Made by a program: the position numbers and the translations under genes. 16,448 nt of DNA from an uncultured Collinsella sp. (GTDB lineage Bacteria > Actinomycetota > Coriobacteriia > Coriobacteriales > Coriobacteriaceae). The stretch is taken from NCBI GenBank assembly GCA_902478945.1, contig CABSMX010000043.1, positions 1 through 16,448 of the forward strand, read 5' to 3'. Under the pieces are notes generated by a model. That model made no database searches. It was not told the origin of the DNA and worked only from the letters and a program-made list of their open reading frames with translations. Of this stretch, positions 13,886 to 16,448 are shown in pieces. Every line of letters begins with the position of its first letter. Positions within the stretch are counted from its first letter, which is position 1.

Positions 13886-14812
13886 ATGCCCATTCGCATC
13901 CCCGACGCCCTCCCTGCCGCCGCGCAGCTCGAGAGCGAGAACATCTTTGTCATGACCGAGTACCGCGCGCTGCACCAGGACATCCGTCCGCTGCGCGTGC
14001 TCATCCTCAACCTCATGCCCACCAAGATTGCCACCGAGACGCAGATCATGCGCAAGCTCTCCAACACGCCGCTGCAGGTGGAGGTGGACCTGCTGCGCAC
14101 CAAGACGCACGAGGCCACGCACGTGAGCGCCGGCCACCTGGAGACGTTCTATCGCACGTTCGACGATATCCGCGATATCCACTACGACGGCCTGATCATC
14201 ACGGGCGCGCCGGTGGAGCAGATGCCGTTCGAGGAGGTCGACTACTGGCCTGAGCTCTGCCAGATCATGGATTGGTCCACCACGCACGTGCACTCTACGC
14301 TGCATATTTGCTGGGGCGCGCAGGCCGGCCTGTACCATCATTACGGCATCCAGAAGTACGACCTGCCGGCAAAGGCGAGCGGCGTGTTCGAGCATTATCT
14401 GGTGAAGCCGCAAAGCCCGCTGGTTCGCGGCTTTGACGACCGTTTCTATGCCGTGCATTCGCGCAACACCGATGTGCGCCGCGAGGACGTGGAGGCCGAG
14501 CCGCAGCTTGAGGTCGTGGCCGTGTCCGACGAGGTGGGCCTGTATATCGTTAAGTCGACCGACAGCCGCCGCTTCTTTGTCTTTGGCCATCCCGAGTACG
14601 ATACCGACACGCTGCGTTTGGAGTACGAGCGCGACGTGAAACGCGGGCTTAACCCTCAGGTGCCGGCGCATTACTTCCCGAACGACGACCCCACCGCCGA
14701 GCCGCGCAACGTCTGGCGCAGCCAGGCTCAGCTGTTCTACACCAACTGGCTCAACTACTACGTCTACCAGACCACGCCCTACGACCTGGCCCGCGCCGGC
14801 GAGGAGCACTAG
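13886..14812 (+). CDS. metA: Homoserine O-acetyltransferase (MetA family)
   Basis: This 308-residue enzyme acylates L-homoserine as the first committed step of methionine synthesis, in the cytoplasm. The MetA fold is clear: N-terminal MPIRIPDALPAA, catalytic Cys142 in ICWGAQAGLYHHYG, and His235 and Glu237 in FGHPEYD, all at the numbers used for the family. Position 111, in TGAPVE, is Glu. From published work on MetA specificity, Glu111 goes with acetyl-CoA and Gly111 (as in E. coli) with succinyl-CoA, so acetyltransferase activity is predicted. TAAGGAG lies 7 bases before the ATG. It is divergent from the dehydrogenase across a 210-base gap. No SAM riboswitch or T-box was recognised there. 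No terminator of its own; the repeat hairpin at 14907-14970 followed by TTTTTT may serve. Confidence 0.95.
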   Translation: MPIRIPDALPAAAQLESENIFVMTEYRALHQDIRPLRVLILNLMPTKIATETQIMRKLSNTPLQVEVDLLRTKTHEATHVSAGHLETFYRTFDDIRDIHYDGLIITGAPVEQMPFEEVDYWPELCQIMDWSTTHVHSTLHICWGAQAGLYHHYGIQKYDLPAKASGVFEHYLVKPQSPLVRGFDDRFYAVHSRNTDVRREDVEAEPQLEVVAVSDEVGLYIVKSTDSRRFFVFGHPEYDTDTLRLEYERDVKRGLNPQVPAHYFPNDDPTAEPRNVWRSQAQLFYTNWLNYYVYQTTPYDLARAGEEH

Positions 14813-14855
14813 GCTGCGGCCGTGGCTGCGACTGTGGCTGTGCTCACGGCATGAC

Positions 14856-14977
14856 GAGCGTGGATTATCGGACACGCGAGCGTGGATTTTCGGACGTTTA
14901 CAAATCGAGCGTGGATAATCTCCCACTTTTGGCTTGAAACTAGGCTCAAAACGGGAGATTATCCACGCTCATTTTTT
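14856..14977 (+). repeat. Composite dispersed repeat, copy 2, possible metA terminator
   Basis: Three units beginning GAGCGTGGAT start at 14856, 14878 and 14907 (spacing 22 and 29). The first two continue as TTTTCGGAC-type sequence. The third opens a perfect 18-bp inverted repeat, GAGCGTGGATAATCTCCC (14907-14924) with 14953-14970, further stabilised by TTT/AAA inside. TTTTTT follows (14972-14977), so the hairpin could end metA transcription. Same orientation as the copy at 16258. Confidence 0.85.
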
Positions 14978-15267
14978 AGGCATGTAGATGCCGATGGCTC
15001 GGCTAAGAGACGGTGCGTGCAGAGGCAAAGTCGCATTTGGCGTGGTCTTGAATCTCGACGGGTTTTTCTTTCTGATAATCCGATGGACCAAGGTGCCAAA
15101 TTATGGAGACGGGGACCTCTCGACAACCACCCTACCTGCAGATATAAGTCATCAGCCTAAAACGTCCAAAACCGTCAAGCATTTGGTCAGCGCCTGGACA
15201 GCATTTGGTCAGACTTCGCATGAAACCGTCTGGTACGTTTGCGCCGTTCCAAGAGTTGGGAGGCGAC
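14978..15267. other. Intergenic stretch before AbiEi-like gene, direct repeats
   Basis: I found no convincing gene; the open frames here have no recognisable family and no good ribosome site. Near its end, AGCATTTGGTCAG occurs at 15178-15190 and again at 15200-15212, 22 bases apart (two helical turns). This could be an operator for the downstream gene. The composition is more AT-rich than the surrounding genes. No clear promoter hexamers were assigned. Confidence 0.5.
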
Positions 15268-16230
15268 ATGGGAAACATGACGGCGAATCAAAGGCTTACA
15301 AGTCACATTAAAGCATGCGAACAGCAGATGAGCTGCGTGTACGCACGCACGACGGCGGAGGCAAAGCAGATTGAGCGGCGGGTGGCGGCGGGAAGTCTAG
15401 AGGCGGTCATGCCGGGGCTGTATGCGCGTCCGGATTATTGGTCCGAGCTCAAGTTTCGGCAGCGTTATCTGCATCGGGTGCGGGCCCTTGCGCAAAAGCA
15501 TCCCGACTGGACGTTTTGCTCCTATACGGCGGCTGTTATCTATGGCCTTTCGGTTTCGCATGCCAATTTGACGCACATCCATATCGCCGCGGCGCCGGCG
15601 CAATCGACGACGCCCGGCTCTCAGGTGATTCGCCATCGTTATGCTCGTCAAACACGGGCAATCCAGATGGATATTGCCGTGACCGATATCGATCAAACGA
15701 TTACGGATTGCCTGGTCGATGCATCGTTTGTCGAGGGACTGATCATTGCGGACTCGGCGCTTCATGAGCAGCTGTTGTCGAAGGAGCATCTCGTTGAGGC
15801 AATCAACAAGCTTGGCTTAAATCGTCGCGGTGTTGTGACGGCGCGCAGGGTTGCACGGTATGCCGATGGCCTGTCAGAAAGCGGCGGCGAGTCCAAGGCG
15901 CGCGCCCTGATGATCGAGCGCGGCTGGCAGACGCCGGAGCTGCAAGTTGAGCTGTTCGACCCAGTTGAGCCGGGACGGCCGTATCGCGTTGACTACTTGT
16001 GGCGTGTGGGCGACCAGCTGATTATCGGTGAGTTCGACGGATTCGTTAAAAGTGAGAAGGCGGCGGAGGAGGGTAGGCTCGCAAAGGCGCAATTTGATGA
16101 GCGCCAGCGCGAGTCGAGGCTTTCGCTGCTTGATAACTGCAAGATCGTGCGCTTGTGCTGGGATGATCTAAGGGATCCGACAAAGCTCGATCGCAAGCTC
16201 AGGGTCGCCGGCGTGCCGCGTGAGTGCTGA
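15268..16230 (+). CDS. AbiEi-like protein with DUF559/PD-(D/E)XK-like C-terminus
   Basis: This 320-residue protein is of a type common in actinobacteria. The N-terminal part (about 1-60) resembles the winged-helix of AbiEi-family antitoxins, with the segment IERRVAAGSLEAVMPGLYAR. A middle region (60-190) of the AbiEi kind follows, including FCSYTAAVIYGL. The C-terminus (about 205-310) has GGESKAR, then RVDYLWRVGDQLIIGEFDG, the E...D...E-x-D pattern of DUF559/Vsr-like nucleases; Lys of the canonical E-x-K is absent. ATG 15268 follows GGGAGG by 4 bases; the frame opens earlier at 15205 without support. No AbiEii toxin gene lies beside it, so it is an orphan. Codon use is less biased and includes more A/T-ending codons than the PTS operon. 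Flanking composite repeats suggest an inserted unit. Function unknown; regulator or defence-related are possibilities. Confidence 0.75.
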   Translation: MGNMTANQRLTSHIKACEQQMSCVYARTTAEAKQIERRVAAGSLEAVMPGLYARPDYWSELKFRQRYLHRVRALAQKHPDWTFCSYTAAVIYGLSVSHANLTHIHIAAAPAQSTTPGSQVIRHRYARQTRAIQMDIAVTDIDQTITDCLVDASFVEGLIIADSALHEQLLSKEHLVEAINKLGLNRRGVVTARRVARYADGLSESGGESKARALMIERGWQTPELQVELFDPVEPGRPYRVDYLWRVGDQLIIGEFDGFVKSEKAAEEGRLAKAQFDERQRESRLSLLDNCKIVRLCWDDLRDPTKLDRKLRVAGVPREC

Positions 16231-16257
16231 GGCAGTTGCGGGACGTTTGGCTTGCAC

Positions 16258-16381
16258 GAGCGTGGAAATCCGGACGTGTATTGGTTGAGCGTGGATTTTC
16301 GGACGCTTGTTGAATGAGCGTGGACAATCTCCCACTTTTGGCTCGTAAGGGGGCTCAAAGTGGGAGATTTTCCACGCTCAT
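16258..16381 (+). repeat. Composite dispersed repeat, copy 3
   Basis: Units beginning GAGCGTGGA start at 16258, 16287 and 16316, exactly 29 bases apart; the first two share a TTTTCGGACG-like continuation with about 10 variable bases. The third opens a 25-bp inverted repeat (16314-16338 with 16357-16381, 24 of 25 matching), including the CTCCCACTTT/AAAGTGGGAG portion. A partial GGACGTTT at 16241 hints at a decayed fourth unit next to the AbiEi-like stop codon. Confidence 0.85.
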
Positions 16382-16405
16382 CTTGCGGGTGCGATACAGC
16401 GGCGA

Positions 16406-16447
16406 TCAGGCGCTGATGATGTGAGGCAGCGGCAGGGCGTGGGCGTC
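16406..16447 (-). CDS. Possible C-terminus of a minus-strand gene (partial)
   Basis: On the minus strand the last bases of the window read as 13 sense codons ending in a TGA, giving DAHALPLPHIISA. The composition is protein-like and GC-rich, and the gene would run out of the window to the right, ending just before repeat copy 3, which could act as its terminator. Too short to identify; it may be chance. Confidence 0.3.
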   Translation of the reverse strand, partial: DAHALPLPHIISA

Positions 16448-16448
16448 G

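Noticed and set aside
14988..15311. Small plus-strand frame before the AbiEi-like gene
   Set aside because: No Shine-Dalgarno, no recognisable domain, and it overlaps the better supported start at 15268 in another frame.
16316..16350. Short peptide beginning MSVDNLPLLA encoded by the repeat hairpin
   Set aside because: An ATG reads into the inverted repeat in copies 1 and 3, but copy 2 lacks the ATG, the frames diverge after the arm, and there is no ribosome site; the base-pairing explains the conservation better.
16258..16381. CRISPR array, because of regularly spaced repeats with variable filler
   Set aside because: The conserved part is about 18 bases and the filler only about 10-11, there are only two or three units, the last unit opens a long hairpin, and no cas gene is present.

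Overview
The window looks like chromosome from a high-GC gut actinobacterium of the Coriobacteriia, most probably Collinsella. This rests on the GC-rich codon use, the mix of genes (mannose-family PTS, SIS-type deglycase-like enzymes, an L-lactate/hydroxyisocaproate dehydrogenase, orphan AbiEi-like proteins) and short palindromic repeats of a kind I associate with that genus. No database search was possible, so the genus is an inference.

Layout. (1) 281-1363: an EamA-family transporter behind a promoter with a regulatory motif. (2) 1546-5330: a strongly codon-biased operon encoding a fused EIIAB, EIIC and EIID of a mannose-family PTS, then a SIS-domain sugar-phosphate deglycase-like enzyme. 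It ends in a strong terminator. (3) 5417-6046: a HAD phosphatase/phosphomutase; 6253-7260: a YitT-type membrane protein; each has its own terminator. (4) 7480-8199: a GntR/HutC regulator with a UTRA domain. (5) 8466-11206: recQ and a second GntR/UTRA regulator whose start touches the recQ stop. (6) 11351-12319: a second SIS deglycase-like gene behind its own promoter and paired repeats. (7) 12698-13675, minus strand: an L-2-hydroxyacid dehydrogenase, convergent with the SIS gene. (8) 13886-14812: metA. (9) 15268-16230: an AbiEi-like protein with a nuclease-like C-terminus, bracketed by two copies of a composite repeat. The last bases may hold the tail of a minus-strand gene.

How the parts may work together. 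The PTS would import and phosphorylate a sugar or sugar conjugate. The two SIS proteins resemble the FrlB/FraB/GfrE/GfrF family, which splits 6-phosphorylated Amadori compounds (glycated amino acids) into glucose-6-phosphate and an amine; both keep the Glu-16-His pair expected of that family. FrlR-like GntR regulators normally control such loci, and two are present. A 13-base motif of the form GT-N5-AC lies upstream of the transporter, the PTS operon and the first GntR gene. That suggests one regulon in which the EamA protein might export the freed amine. A different direct-repeat motif precedes the second SIS gene. The working model is a two-branch glycated-amine utilisation locus; the substrate is inferred, not shown.

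The non-coding space is rich in dispersed repeats: a 35-bp perfect hairpin, a 31-bp element present twice in inverted orientation, a 195-bp MITE-like palindrome, and three copies of a composite element made of 29-bp-spaced units ending in a long inverted repeat.
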